From positions 91,299,282 to 91,363,281 of the forward strand of contig CM056741.1 in NCBI GenBank assembly GCA_029851415.1: a stretch of 64,000 bases of DNA, in the 5' to 3' direction. The position numbers were made by a program, and so were the translations under genes. Below are positions 11,216-24,800 of the stretch, piece after piece. The stretch comes from Eretmocerus hayati (Eukaryota > Arthropoda > Insecta > Hymenoptera > Aphelinidae). The notes beneath the pieces were generated by a model. The model did no database searches, was not told the DNA's origin, and saw only the letters and a list, made by a program, of their open reading frames with translations. The first letter of the stretch is position 1, and each line of letters opens with the position of its first letter.

Positions 11216-14200
11216 CAAGGGCGTGAATGATGGTTCTTGCACTCCAAGTGAATTTTTCAGGTCCGAACCGCAAGCGAGGGTCTAACTAGTCTCGAGACAG
11301 CGAAAACCATTGCGCCCGAGTATCATACAATGTTTCTCGAGCTTCTGTGAGCAAATGGAAAGCGAAAAACCTTGTGCAAATGACTCAGTGGCGCACAAAC
11401 GGTCAAAAATACTATCTTGCAATTCTGTGAGTACCTAAATACCCAAAAGTTGCACAAATACATTTACCTCTATGTATCGAACTATGCTCTTCAATAACCT
11501 GGGAGTAAAAGTCGACTATTTATGCGAAAATAACACTTCTACCCACAGTGTGTCAGAAACGCTATTTCAGTGTTCTTGTAGTCCAAATACATTCACACCC
11601 CACACTGAGAATAAAATATTGCTGTCAGCACAATACGACTGTATTGCTACGTGGTATTGCCGTGAGACCAATAATGGATTGTCACCGCAACAAAATGATT
11701 TTGTTATTCCATGCAAATAACCTAAAAATCTTTCGATTATATTTGTCCCTTTACCGGTACCATTCTGGGCCAAAAATTGGTAGCTCTTGTGGCAAAATAG
11801 TCGTAATGTGACTGTGAATCCATCAAGTATCAGAGCATTTGAAATATATGGGCCACATTCATTTATTCTATCACTAATACCAGACTGCCAAACCGATCCG
11901 ATGGATTGATGCGATGACAAAATCGGTATTGCTCTCCTGGCTATACCACTTTTTGGTCGTACGGCAAAACGCAAGGCCGTACGACCAAGAATTTTTTCTC
12001 AGTGCACTCTCAAGCCCGATCCAGTATTTGGGGACATGTCTGTCTTACTAGTGCCCGGAGTGGGCTAACGCGCTTAGTACGGAAGTAGAATAGATTTCCA
12101 GATTGATGCGCTATCTAATGAGCACGAGAATGCCTGCAAATAGGCTATCTGCCATGAAAGACTCAATGAACGCCTTTGTTCGTGGCATCAACAGCGCTTC
12201 GTATGAAACTACCCATTTATGACCAGTATAATATCATGTTCGATTGGGGGCACATGGGATTGGGATAAAAATGGATTTGAATGTGACTTATACGTCTATA
12301 CCAAATTTCCGTGCAAAATTGTAATGCTCTGGGACTATATTTGGCAGAATCTTGAGAACGAAAAATTTTACCCGGAAGCCGCTCGAATTAAGTTACTCAT
12401 CAAGGAGGCTCCAACATGAGTCAGTTTCAGTTTTGAGAAATTTGAGTTACGTTCCGGTGACTTCTTATAACAGGAACCAATATTTGCAAAAGTACCTACG
12501 ACATTATCCTCAGAACCACCTTCTCCGCCTCAGCTTCCTCGTCTGATGTACAAAGAATTTTGAAGCTTGAAATAGGAAAAATCCTGTTCTCATCCCATCC
12601 TCGCTCACCGAGAAATTGTCAAAAGAGGCTTCTCTTCCATTGATAGTTCCACAAAATGTTATGCACATTACTTCGGAAAAGTGTTTTTTCTCGAACTTAT
12701 TTTCAGTATTCGTTAGTGCAAGTTGACGCGTCTCCGCAACGCGGCCAATGACATACCATCCCATTCAGTGAATACCGGGAGAAGGTGATTTGCACAGAAC
12801 TATTTGATTGACTGGGCATTTGGATTCACTTCGTCCACTCCGAACCTGTTCTAATACAATGCACATTTCTCTCGAAAATTCGGGAGCAGAAAGATGTTAA
12901 TGTACTTTCCCTTCGGGAAAAAACCTTCGGGATGTCCGCTCGATTCCTCTGCAATGAATCAAACCAGATTTTCATGCGTAATTCTAACTAACGATCCTCA
13001 ATAACGATCGCACTCGGCATCTGTAAATCTGAAGGATATAGCATAGAGACCTACCCGTGAAGGTATTATTTACCTTTATTTCATGATAATTGGTGAATTG
13101 ATCATTTGATAATTTCGTATTGAATTTGATTATCGACATTCATTACGAGAAGAGCAAATGATTTTGACTACGAAAATGTTTGAAATATGCTGATTCCTAA
13201 AGCCAGGTCTACCTCCTGGTCCTCAATACGACATACTACTTGTAATCACCAAAAATCTTTGGAGAATGAGATATTGATAGTATTACAATAAACATCATTG
13301 CTTCTGTCACGACTTTGCCAAGATCCTCGCCATTCATTTGAATGAATCACCACATTGAGCGCTCTGTTCGTCTCGCTCAAGCTCCTCGCTTAAATTGCTC
13401 AGCTCTTCGCTCACCTTGCTCAGATCTTCGCTCACTCTTCTCTCGTTGGGCTTACCATGTGGAGAGCGATTTTCCTTCACAGGGTGTCTACTTGATCCCC
13501 GATTCTGAATTCCCTTAGTTTCCAGATATCTCCAGAGCGTTTTGAATACTTTTCCAGAATCATAATTCATCATTTTTCGAAATTAAAAATCATTATTATG
13601 TAAGGAGAGAAGTATAGTGGCGAGATTCTCATGTGTACTTTTTAAGAATTCATTAACCAATTCCAATACTCTGACACTCAACTGGTACGTGATCTGCTAT
13701 ACCATTTTCCAAGCACTCCGAGAAGCCTGGAAGTGGAACGTCAATGGAATGAAGACATTTTCATACGGTTTGATTTTAGGTGTCTCTGCTATCATTTCCC
13801 AACAAGAATCAATCACCTCCGTCGGTTGACTTTTGTTTGAGGCGATTTCTCAATTTTTCGATTATAAATGATAGGTAAAGATGGCCTCTGTCGCGATTTA
13901 TTGTTTTTCCCCGTGGTTTCGTCGTTACGTTCAGGAAAAAATGAGTTTTATCAAAAAATTCGTAAGTACTTTTTCGTGAATTTTTTGAAGATCTACGGGA
14001 GCATGTGTTTGTTCACATATGGAGAAAAATTAGATTCGCCACGGGTTATAAAGAAGGACTCATGGTGAAAGAGGAAGGGATTTGTCAAGCTCCTCAGATG
14101 CTTTTCTTCCTTCTTTTGAGAATTTCGGACTGCTATTTCTCGTTTTTCACAAATGTAAACTTATTGTTCAGTACGTTTTTGAAAAATCTTCAGAAAACTA

Positions 14201-15996
14201 TTCTACGCGTTTTTCGATGGAACGCATCCCTCCCGACTCATACGGGACTACCACAAAAAAGCCGGGAACCCGTGACAAAGGCAATTTTTTACCTATCATT
14301 CATAATGGGAAAATTGAAAATTCGAATTTATCTTTAAATCCACCACCGTATTTATTTTATTCTTGTTGAAAAAGTGTCGCGAGGACACCTAGAATCCAAA
14401 CCCCACAATGATTCTTTAATTGTTTTGCTTTCAATTGTTGTTATCCCAGAGTTCCCATTTTGTTCGCATAATTTCTTTCCGATGACGTTTCGTCATCCAA
14501 TTTTTTCTCTTCACAGCCTCTCTGTTAATACCTTTAGCGTTTCAATAATAGTACTTACTGGGCAAACAATTGAAAGAGTCGAAGGATAACCAATATGAAG
14601 AATTCCTCCGCAATCTATAATTAGGAACCCTCACTGTTATTCTCCCAAAAGAATCAAAATCATCCGTCCATGAAATTTGAAATTAAAGTCAATTTATCGA
14701 CTCTCTCATTACTAATGGCATGTGAAGGCTCATTTCTCCACGATCATCTCTTTGCTGGTTTTTTGGTAGCAAGTAGGAATGGGGAGAGTTCTATTGGACA
14801 ACGTGTATGACGGTTTGAGTTTTTCAGATGAATGAGAAACATCGCAGAAACGTACGAATTTTATAATTGTTCCGCTCGACCTTCTTTAACTAGACCTAGG
14901 GTCGATCTTGTTTTTCGACAGATGTCGGTACATAACTTTGTATGCCTGCATAAAGTCTATACAAAACTATTTAACACATTATTCTATAAAACTCATCCCT
15001 TCCGACTTTGTACTGAAAAACCAGCAAAGTGACGAAAAAACTCGAAGAAGACGAACTTTTTTACACCTTTTTCAAATGGCAAAGTCGAAAAATTGATTTG
15101 ATTTGAATTCCATCGATGGATAATTTTCAATGTACGGGGAAATGACGAAGAGGGGACCTAGCAATTGACTGCGGAGGAATTTTTCATTTTGGTTAACACG
15201 TTTCCCCAGTATGCTGAGAGTCTTGGCCTTATGGGAAATAGCGGGACCTCAGGATGGTCCCTGCTGCACCTGGGGAAGGATCATCGTTTTCAGCCTCCGC
15301 AGTTGACGTATTAACCTCCGACTTTTCTGATTTCCCGACGTATCATGAGTGTATCATACTTCTTGACTCGTTAGACTCGAGCTCCTCAATACCACCCATC
15401 TCTCCACCGATCTCACCTGAGGGAATCATGAACTAGACGTTGAGCGATAAGTGAACCTTCGTGTAAATATTTAACCTGACATTTTTTGTTGATCGAGAAG
15501 CCTTTCTACAACAAGGCATTGCCATGAGATGGAGTAAAAATTGATGATTCCAGCGCAACTCTCTCCGAACCCCTTTTTGAAACAAGAGTGTGTGCATACA
15601 GTACCCACCAAAAATAATGGAACACGTAGGGTCTCACTCAAACAGTGATAATTTCCAACTCGATTGGTCGTACCTGCGTACGGGAATTTTGATAACGGGA
15701 TTCCGAAGAGCACAAAAAAATCTATCAATTCATGGGTTTTGATAATTTTTTACGTGCTTCTTAAGTGCCCGTACACGTGGTTGAAAATCAGAAAAAATTC
15801 TCCTTTAATCAATCGACTACAGTTCTGATTATGATTGAAAGCCAACTGATGATGACGATGATGATGACTAATGCCGTAGGACAAAATTCCAGGTTTTGCG
15901 CATGGAACTGAGAAAGTGTATGTATCTGAATGTCTTGGAATACACGAGTCATAAGAATATGGGCTACGCTCTAACCAAATTTAGAAGGTTTAACTG
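11216..15996. other. Left interior of the 39-kb unit, no recognised gene
   Basis: AT-rich, with only short open frames and no familiar motif, for example 11567-11974 on the minus strand and 12219-12419 on the plus strand. The minus-strand frame at 13334-13573 encodes a run of Ser-Glu-Glu-Leu heptads from a 21-bp tandem repeat near 13380-13440. Segments around 13780-14340 and 14620-15110 resemble each other weakly, suggesting an old tandem duplication. If the giant unit had its own transposase, this stretch and 37703-42050 are where to look. Confidence 0.35.
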
Positions 15997-15998
15997 TA

Positions 15999-18548
15999 GG
16001 GCTATTACGTTTATCCCAAACTCCACACACTACGCAAACTCCACACGCTCTGCACGCGTGCCCTGCCAACAAATTGCACAGCAGAAGACGAAATGTATGA
16101 GGGACTGTGTTTTGATGACTGAATGATTAGAGTACTTGTCGCGCGATGCTATGCCGCATTATTTGTGTGTACGATTATGATGAAATGTTGATGCATTTTA
16201 AATATTTCAGTTTTCAGAATGTGATTATTCACGCCTCGTCCTAATATATCGCCATAATTCTTCGTTGTGCCTAACCTACACAAAGTATACGTTCATGTTT
16301 ATTGAGTCTAAGATCGAGTTGTGATTATAGAGATGATATGAACAGCAGAACAAGAGTAGATGACTTTTTGAAATCTATTTTGTGTTTAAAATGTGAGAGC
16401 TAGATCCTTTTTCATGCTAGCAGTCAAGCTTCAATTTTATCAAAGTAATCTGCATGCCACTTCTATTCTGCTAGGATAATCACAGAGTCAAGAATGAGAT
16501 GTCAAGGGACGCTGTGTAGATTTTGATTTGCCATGGAGAATATCAATTCTCTGTTTGATTTCAGTCAGATATACCTTATTTTACAACTTGGAAAGCAATT
16601 GATCAATGGCGAGACAAGTATTTGCTGGGATGCAGTGACTATTCTTATTTGAATCTCTTTCTACGACTCTACATCTTTGGACTGCTTGTTACTTTGGGCT
16701 CTCTAACATGCTTCCCATGATTTTTTTCTACAATCACAATGGAATATTGTTACTCGTGAAATTCATGACTCCAACCACGAGGTTACATTTTTCTGTATTT
16801 TGAGCTGGACTGGACAGAATCAAGTGCTGAGAGATTTCAGTCCATCATTCAACTGAGCCTGAAAAGAGCATACATCATACGCTTTGTTTCTCAAAACCTA
16901 TTGAATGTGCTGGTGTGAGCGTGATTCTTATTCTTACCAGTAGGATGACTTAACTGACATTGAGATTCAGTATGAAGCTCCACAGTCATGTTGAAGCTTG
17001 CTCTCTGTTTTACTGACTTTTGGCTAGGATATAAATATGTAGGTGAGTAGATCAGTCTGAATTTCCCTACTTATAGACGCAATGATGTAACAGGTTTAGA
17101 AAATGGTTTGCTCTGAGCTCAAAGGTAGAGTACGGTTCCACTTACTGTAAAGTTAGATGTAAGTTGGAGGTAAGTATGTGTGGCACAGAATACTGCTCTC
17201 TGAACCATTGAAAGAATTCACACGTGAAGGATGATAATCAGAATCCAACTATGATGGTTTTACTTGAACGACCAATAATAGTGAAAGAATTTGTCGATAT
17301 TCAGGGAAGACAAATCAGATCTCCATGCTTGACAAGTAGTTTTGTGCCAAGATATATTCACAAATGTTTCATGTGAATGAGAAATTCCATTATAAAGTTT
17401 CAAAATATTCTCATTGTTTGGAATCTCTCTACTTGAGATACATTCCAAATTTACTCATATTCAGATAAGACCAATATCCTATCACCATGATGAAATAAAA
17501 AAAAATTGTCTAACTAAAATCAAGTGACAAGTTGAAAACAGGGAGCAAGCTTCAACATGATTGTGGAGCTTCGTACTGAATCTCAATGTCAGTTAACTCA
17601 TCCTACTGGTAAGAATAAGGGTCACGCTCACACCAGCTCATTCAATAGGTTTTGAGAAACAAAGCGTATGATGTATGCTCTTTTCAGGCTCAGTTGAATA
17701 ATGGACTGAAATCTCTCAGCACTTGATTCTATCCAGTCCAGCTCAAAAGACAGAGAAAATCTAAGCTAATGGTTGGAGTCATGAATTTCATGAGTAACGA
17801 TATTCTATTATGATTGTAGAATAAAATTATGGAAAGCATGTTTGAGAGCCCAAAGTAACAAGCAGTCCAAAGATGTAGAGTCGTAGAAAGAGATTCAAAT
17901 AAGAATAGTCACTGCATCCCAGCAAATACTTGTCTCGCCATTGATCAATTGCTTTCCAAGTTGTAAAATAAGGTATATCTGACTGGAATCAAACAGAGAA
18001 TTGATATTCTCCATGGCAAATCAAAATCTACACAGCGTCCCTTGACATCTCATTCTTGACTCTGTGATTATCCTAGCAGAATAGAAGTGGCATGCAGATT
18101 ACTTTGATAAAATTGAAGCTTGACTGCTAGCATGACAAAGGATCTAGCTCTCACATTCTTAACACAAAATAGATGTTAAAAAGTCATCTACTTTCGTTCT
18201 GCTGTTCATATCATCTCTATAATCACAACTCGATTTTAGACTCAATAAACGTGAACGTACACTTTGTGTAGGTTAGGCACAACGAAGAATTATGGCGATA
18301 TGTTAGGACGAGGCGTGAATAATCACATTCTGAAAACTGAAATATTTAAAATGCATCAACATTTCATCATAATCGTACACACAAATAATGCGGCATAGCA
18401 TCGCGCGACAAGTACTCTAATCATTCAGTCATCAAAACACAGTCCCTCATACATTTCGTCTTCTGCTGTACAGTTTGTTGGGAGGGCGCGCGTGCAGAGC
18501 GTGTGGAGTTTGCGTAGTGTGTGGAGTTTGGGATAAACGTAATAGCCC
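15999..18548. mobile_element. 2.55-kb element with 1-kb terminal inverted repeats
   Basis: 15999-17011 and 17535-18548 are inverted copies, about 1013 bp each, separated by a 523-bp spacer. Tips are GGGCTATTACGTTTATCCC. TA dinucleotides flank both ends (15997-15998 and 18549-18550), which fits a TA target duplication but could be chance. There are no coding frames of note. This is a non-autonomous long-TIR or foldback element. Divergence between arms is a few percent, so it is older than the pair at 51258 and 58664. Confidence 0.85.
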
Positions 18549-18564
18549 TAGGTAGTGGGTTATA

Positions 18565-19262
18565 CTATTTGGATACTCAATTCAGCTTGTGTATCCAAGT
18601 AGTATAGACTGCTACCGATTTGACCTCCCAAATCTACGGAAGCGCCTACGGGCCACACGTTCCGCATGCTAGGAAACGACCGACTCGCGCCCCCCGCACA
18701 CCCGCTCCGAATGGCACGCATCCTAACCCACGATTGACTCGCGCTCTCTGCAAACGCACGTAGCGTTATAGGTACGTATTGCACTGCATGATATACATGT
18801 ATTATACCGAGTATTATACTCCATCATATGCATGTATTACGCTGCATGATACGCATGTATTGCACTTTACGTCATGATTGCACCGGATGCTATGCATGAC
18901 GTTCGCGAAGTAAACACCATCGCATAATTCCACTATTTGAACACTCAATTTCTCTGTTTAATCAGTGAAATTGTGTCATGACATGTACGTGACAGAGGTC
19001 ATACATAGCATGCGATGCGTGCATGACGGTAAGTGCATTAGATGCATATCATGCATTGCGATACATGCATGTCATGCAGCCTTACACATGTATATCATGC
19101 AGTGCAATAAGTGTGTATTATGCAGTGCAATACATGCCTATCATGCGATGTGGGTTTGCTAAGAGCGCGAGTCGATCGTGGGTTTGCATGAGTTTCATTC
19201 GAAGCAAGTGTGCGGGGGGCGCAAATCGGTCGTTTCTTAGCATGCAGAACGTGTGGACCGTA
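18565..19262. repeat. Imperfect palindrome with ATGCATGTATT minisatellite core
   Basis: 18565-18790 matches the reverse complement of 19126-19262; both carry GTGTGCGGGGGGCGC followed by a TCGGTCGTTTC block. The centre (about 18780-19150) is a loose tandem repeat around CATGCATGTATT. A 13-bp stem hairpin sits at 18565-18606. The right arm is cut at a TA by the CACTA-like element; the left arm shows the uncut version of the same site at 18647-18648. Confidence 0.75.
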
Positions 19263-19440
19263 CACTGAGAGACCGATATACTAATAAACAGTATATTTTG
19301 AAAGTAGGATCAATTCTGAGCTATACACTACTCCTAACTTGTTTCGAAGGTGAGAATCACTTCACTATAGTCACCTGGACTTCACGATAGAGTAGGATGT
19401 AATTTCGATATACTAATAGTTAGTATACGATTATTCCAGA
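19263..19440 (+). repeat. Left terminal and subterminal repeats of the CACTA-like element
   Basis: Terminal repeat 19263-19279. Subterminal AT palindromes follow: GATATACTAATAAACAGTAT at about 19275 and GATATACTAATAGTTAGTAT at about 19409. Similar palindromes occur at the other end. In CACTA elements, subterminal repeats are the binding sites of the element's own DNA-binding protein; that role is inferred here. Confidence 0.7.
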
Positions 19441-19519
19441 GTGATATTCTGGTAGTCTAGACGGCGCTCCTAATTGTACTCAGCAATACTGCCATATTGC
19501 AGCCTGACCTGACCTGAAC

Positions 19520-21560
19520 TTTCCGAACTCGTTATTCCGCGCGCGCGCGCGCGCCGAAACTTGCTGGCGCGTGCATCAGTCCTGCTGTTGCCGCGCGGTT
19601 TCTCGGGCTGCGGCCTCCCGTCATTATTTAGTGCAAATCTTTCGTATCTGGTTTATTGATGACGAAGTCATCTTCTCTCGCGTTGAGTTTTGTGTGGCAT
19701 GTGGACACGAAATATTCGTAACATGGGTGCGCGCGCAACTCCCTGGTAGCCGCCGGTATATGCGTATATGCATCCTCGCATGAATATACATGCATATATC
19801 CATATCCATGAATCGCGGCTGACCGTGGCTCATCGCAGTCGCAGCAGCCGATACAAGCCATAGGTCGGATGCAGTCAGATGGGCCGGCCGTCGGATACTC
19901 GTCAATGTTTGTTTAGTCGATTCAAAGTGAGTGATTTTCCGGGAAATAATGATCATTGGATGGAACAACGTTCTCTCAGGGAGATGCGTGTCTACCTCCC
20001 TGCTCCGTTATAACGTTTTCCACGTGCCAACGCCAACAGTCGACACATGGACCACGCGATTCTGCTCAGTTGTTGCTCCATTTCAGTGTTGTTATTACTG
20101 TGATAAAATCATGTTTATCAGTTTTTAGAGTGCGGTCGGTCCCATGCAACCACGAATGTCATATTCCTAAATTCTCTGCCTACGGTCTCGCACATATCAT
20201 ATGATTTAACCAAAGATACATTTCCTGACTTTCAAGTGGGTGTGTGTTGTAATTAGTATTCAAGTAGATACCTAATTAAAAGGGGTTCTACTAAGAAGTG
20301 GATGGGCTCATCTTTTTGCCAGCGCTGTGGAAAACCATCAAATCTCCAGCGTGCAATCAAGAGATGTTGTTTTGTGAACAGTGATACTGAGCAGTAGTCT
20401 AGTTCCTCAAGTTATTAACCACAAACTACATGATGCATGATATTTTATGAGGCACTGTTTGACTCTTAATCTGTCATTGTCATCAAACTCTCTCCTTATT
20501 GTCAAACTGGGTTTGAAACTCCAAATTAATGACAGGATGGACTACATTCATTTCGAATGGTCACAGTGGCTCCGAACGTTAGGCTTGCTTGTCCAATAAC
20601 ACCTTCAAAGTACTTTCTGTCACCACTTTCTGATGCTGCAAGATTCAAGTGTCTCTTCCAACTGCATTTGATGACTACAACTAATTAGGCGTACTAGATT
20701 TGTGTGAGCATGTTACACTAGACTCAAGATTCCACTCAATTCTCATAGACTTTACTGATTCAGCAATGCGATCATTCATGCTTGAGCTTTGGATTGTAAT
20801 GTATCACAAAATGTTAACGGATGGCATGTAATTTACCCTAATAATATATTTATATATTATCTCATGTCTCCATACCCTAATGATTAAGGTGTAACAATCT
20901 TCTAAGTATGGCCTGGGAATAGCTTGTGAATCAATTCAGAAATACCGATAAGCTTTACATGACATGAGGATGATTTATTTCTGATCGACCATAGATAACT
21001 GGTTTATTCCACACTTATCCATTTGTATTTTGAAGCATTTAGCAAAAGTAGATACCAAGGGACTATTGTAGAATATCTCAAGGTTTTGGCTGATATCAAA
21101 ATTCTTTACTTATGTTCTATTTCAATCAATTGAGGTTGAATTATAAGTAAGAAAATGAAATGATTTTCAAAAACCATTAAAAAAATTTGGTTTTATGGGG
21201 AATGTTGGGGATGAGGGCAATACGAAATGTGAAAAGAAGACAGAAATACCTCATCTCTTTCTGTTCTAGGTAAAGGCTAAGTCAGTTGACGTGCTGCTCC
21301 ACGACTTTCTCGATCGTGAAGAATAAATATGGTAAGACCGTGGATTGTAACTTGATCCATCAACAGTATGGTTTTCACCATTCAACCTGCGCTTTTACCA
21401 TATTCATTCTCAAAAATCATGGAAATTGTTGAGTAGCACGTCCAAGCACGTCAACTGACTTGGCCTTTGTCTAGGACAGGAGAAGATGGGAATTTTCTGT
21501 TTTCTTACATTTTCTCTTGCCTTCATGCTTAACATTTCCCATAGGAGCGAAGTTTTGAAA
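19520..21560. repeat. Hairpin-tailed dispersed repeat, older copy
   Basis: Collinear with 32097-34044. Shared landmarks are GAGTGCGGTCG near 20130 (32622), CATCTTTTTGCCAGC near 20310 (32790) and GTGCAATCAAG near 20350 (32830). Like that copy it ends in an inverted repeat (about 21186-21540), with arms sharing AAGTCAGTTGACGTGCTG, but here the palindrome is eroded. It has a (GC)n run at 19540-19556 and a TATGCATATA-rich patch at 19756-19800. Coding capacity is not evident. Confidence 0.7.
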
Positions 21561-21879
21561 TTCTTTCCGAAATTATTCTTAGATGATGCGTTGCTATTCC
21601 CTTTAGAATGTTATCCAAAACCGAACTATTAATGGAAATAGTCCCTCGGAATAATCGCAGTGTCTCTGTATACGTGTGAATATCTAGGAAAAATCCCTCT
21701 ATTCCATCTTGACTCTGAACAAGTCGATCATTTAACTCAGAAATCAACTGAAATGTATACTGGAAAAAATCCTAAAATTCACTTGACTAGTTAGTCCGTT
21801 TGTCGAACAAACTTCTATGACTTCATCATCAACCGCGCGTTCTCGGGACGCACATCTTTTTTATAATCTTCTCAATACA

Positions 21880-24800
21880 ATGGGTGCGACAATGAAGGAT
21901 AGATTTACTACAGCTGGACTCGCAGACGCTTACTCTGTTCTCGAAAGTAAGTATAGTTGTCATGCTTGTTGGGATGTGATGTGAATCATGAACATAACCT
22001 CCACCGAGACTCTCGTTTCTCGGATGGAATCTATAACAATTAATCATTAATCAGGGCATTTGTTTACTGTATCCACGTTGTGGTCCCACCTAAGCACTTC
22101 TTCTTCGATTTTTAAGTTTCATTTGGTCAATCACCCTCACAAATTCATACGCTCTCTTCATCATCCCCTCATCATAAATGAGGGAGTTTTGAGTAACTTC
22201 TCATATGTAGAAAGATATATATATATATTCTAGTTCTTATTTGCCATTGCTCGTGAATTTAAATTGGAATATTAATTGAGATTCGAACCTCTGACATCAT
22301 AAATTTTAATCTCACTATGTATGCATACAATCATCCATTGTGACTACTGGTGTAAAATACTATCATTCCACATATTATTCCAGAAAACGGGATAGATAGT
22401 CTAGAGATTTTAGAAGATTTTATTCACAAAAGAGCTGAAAAGTTTGGTGAATGGTTCCCCGTGCTGGGTACCCAGCTGAAGATTGAGCGAATGTGCAAGG
22501 ATAGAGTTGTACGTTTCTATGCACCACCACTGGCATGACTTTATTTCTGCATGCAATCATCATCTAAGCATGATTCCCTCCATATTATCATTTCAGAGTC
22601 ACTTATATTGTTTGGTTATTCATAGCTGCATGACTTATTTGTACTAAAATCTCTCTCAAATTTTTTTGCTCAATTCTTAAAATCATTTGTGTACAAGGAC
22701 CTTTATCTATTCCAAATATCATGTATATTATCTGGAGAATCCTAAATAACAATAATTATCTGAAATCTTCAGGCTGAGAAAAATAGTAGTCAAAGCGATG
22801 ATATTGGCAACGCTCTACAGAGTAGTAATCATACTGAACAGAGCAGTAATAATACTGAACAGAGTAATAGTCATACTGGAGATGCATCTGGTCCATCGAT
22901 TGTTATACAGCAACCAGTGCCTCAGGGTGATGTTGTAATTTTAGCAATTGGAAATGAATCAGGAACAGTGATCTTACCCTAGACATGTCCACAAACCAAA
23001 GCCCCACAAAAAAAAGTCTACAAGTCGAGTGAACCAGAAGTGGTCAACTTTGACTTGAGAGCATTGTTGGAGCGGAAACCTTTGGAAAGAGCTCTCCTTG
23101 ATATTTATAAGTCTGCCAAAACATTCAATACTGCAGAGCAATCTCATCTTTGTGGACTCATTGTAGACCATTTTCTTGAAGTTCTACCTGACACGCAAGG
23201 ATTCATCTTTCCATCGATCAAGATGATTGCTTCACACAAAATCTTAATATTGGCCTCTTCATTTCAGACTCTTGCTGAATGAAGACATTGAGTATATTGC
23301 TTGGTTGATAATAAGGGAATTCAAATATGAGGTAATTTCTACTTATTATGTTGATCCCATATCAGCAAAATCATCCAAAAACAGCAAAGCAAAGTTATCT
23401 AGAGGAAGACTGAGGAACAGATTCAAAAATACTTTTATTTCTTGAATTATACCAAGCGTGTAGCAGCAGGTGTCTCAAGAGATGGGGAGCAGGTTGATAC
23501 AGATCAATCAAACTGCCACGGTAAGCTTGACACCACTTCAATCTTGTTACTTTCCTTCAAATGGGGTTCTCCACAACACATATGAGTTATTCAGATATCT
23601 GATTACTATCTTTGAATCAATATTTCCTCGTTCGTCAAGTTATCTAGCCTTGCCCAATAGGGAACCGGTGATGGAAATTATGCTTAATTTTCAGATCCGG
23701 ATGGTCAAGAGAGCAAAATTTTACTTCAATGTGGTGACTATAATAATGATCTAGAAGAAACAAAAAAGTTGTGGGCACTAGCGCTCAAAATTAGGATATC
23801 AGAAATTCTTGCATTGCAGAAGAGAACCATTCAACTCGTACTCACTCATTGGCCAACTTTGACTCTCAACGAGTATCAGGACTTGGTGAGTTCAAATTGA
23901 TGAGGGATTTGATTATAACCTTTGGGCTAAGTCCAAATGCTGAAAGTTCTCTCTAACCCAAAGAGTGATTTCATTCCCAATTTTCTCTCGAGTAACTACT
24001 CTTTGGTCATAATATAACTCATTCTAATCCTCATGAACTGAGCATCTTTTTCTATCTCTATCAAGATGAATTTAAATGAAATGTCACTGAGTGGCGACAC
24101 TTATTGACAGAATTCTGTCTTTCTAGGGCAAGGAGATATTTTGGTTTAGTTGGCATATCATTGTTCATAGCAACTCTTTTCTTTAGCAAACTGTTTCAAA
24201 TTCGAGCATCGTAAGACAACGAATTATTTCCAGAAAATTTGAGGATCACTCCAGAGCCTAGCAGTAAAAGTTTAGTATTACGCGCTGAGTGGCGAGTGTT
24301 CCTCAAATGTCCTGGAAGATTTTTGCTGGCACAGAGTGGGCATTTAATGAATCATGCCATCATAAGTTCCTTTAGTCTGATTTCCTTCATTGAAATCGCA
24401 TCATGAGTATTAATATAAAATCTCTTATCAGTGAAAGCATATTAGTATTGTGGAAGGTCATAACTTTGAAATTAACTTTACATTTCAGGTCCACTTTGAT
24501 TACACACAACGGAATTCAGGCACTTTGTATGATGGTTTCTGCTTGAACTGGGACAATCAATACAATGCAACTGTGAGACTATTCGAAAGTAAACTCGATG
24601 GCTTTCAAAAGACGGAATTGAACAACTTAGCATCAGAATCTTCGATTGGTGGGAGTTTCGATTCAAGTTATTAATTATAATCAGCCTCGTGAATTCATCT
24701 GTAATAAATATTATCCATTCATTGACTTATAGATGTCCGCCAACTCACGCAGCTATCTTGATTGTGTAATTTTATGCCTCCTCGAAGTCAAGTTGCTGTT

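Noticed and set aside
19540..19560. (GC)n run as a Z-DNA or promoter signal
   Set aside because: A simple repeat inside a dispersed element; no gene start nearby supports a regulatory reading.
19624..19968. 114-residue minus-strand frame in the older hairpin-tailed repeat
   Set aside because: The collinear region at 32154-32432 does not keep the same reading, so coding is not supported.
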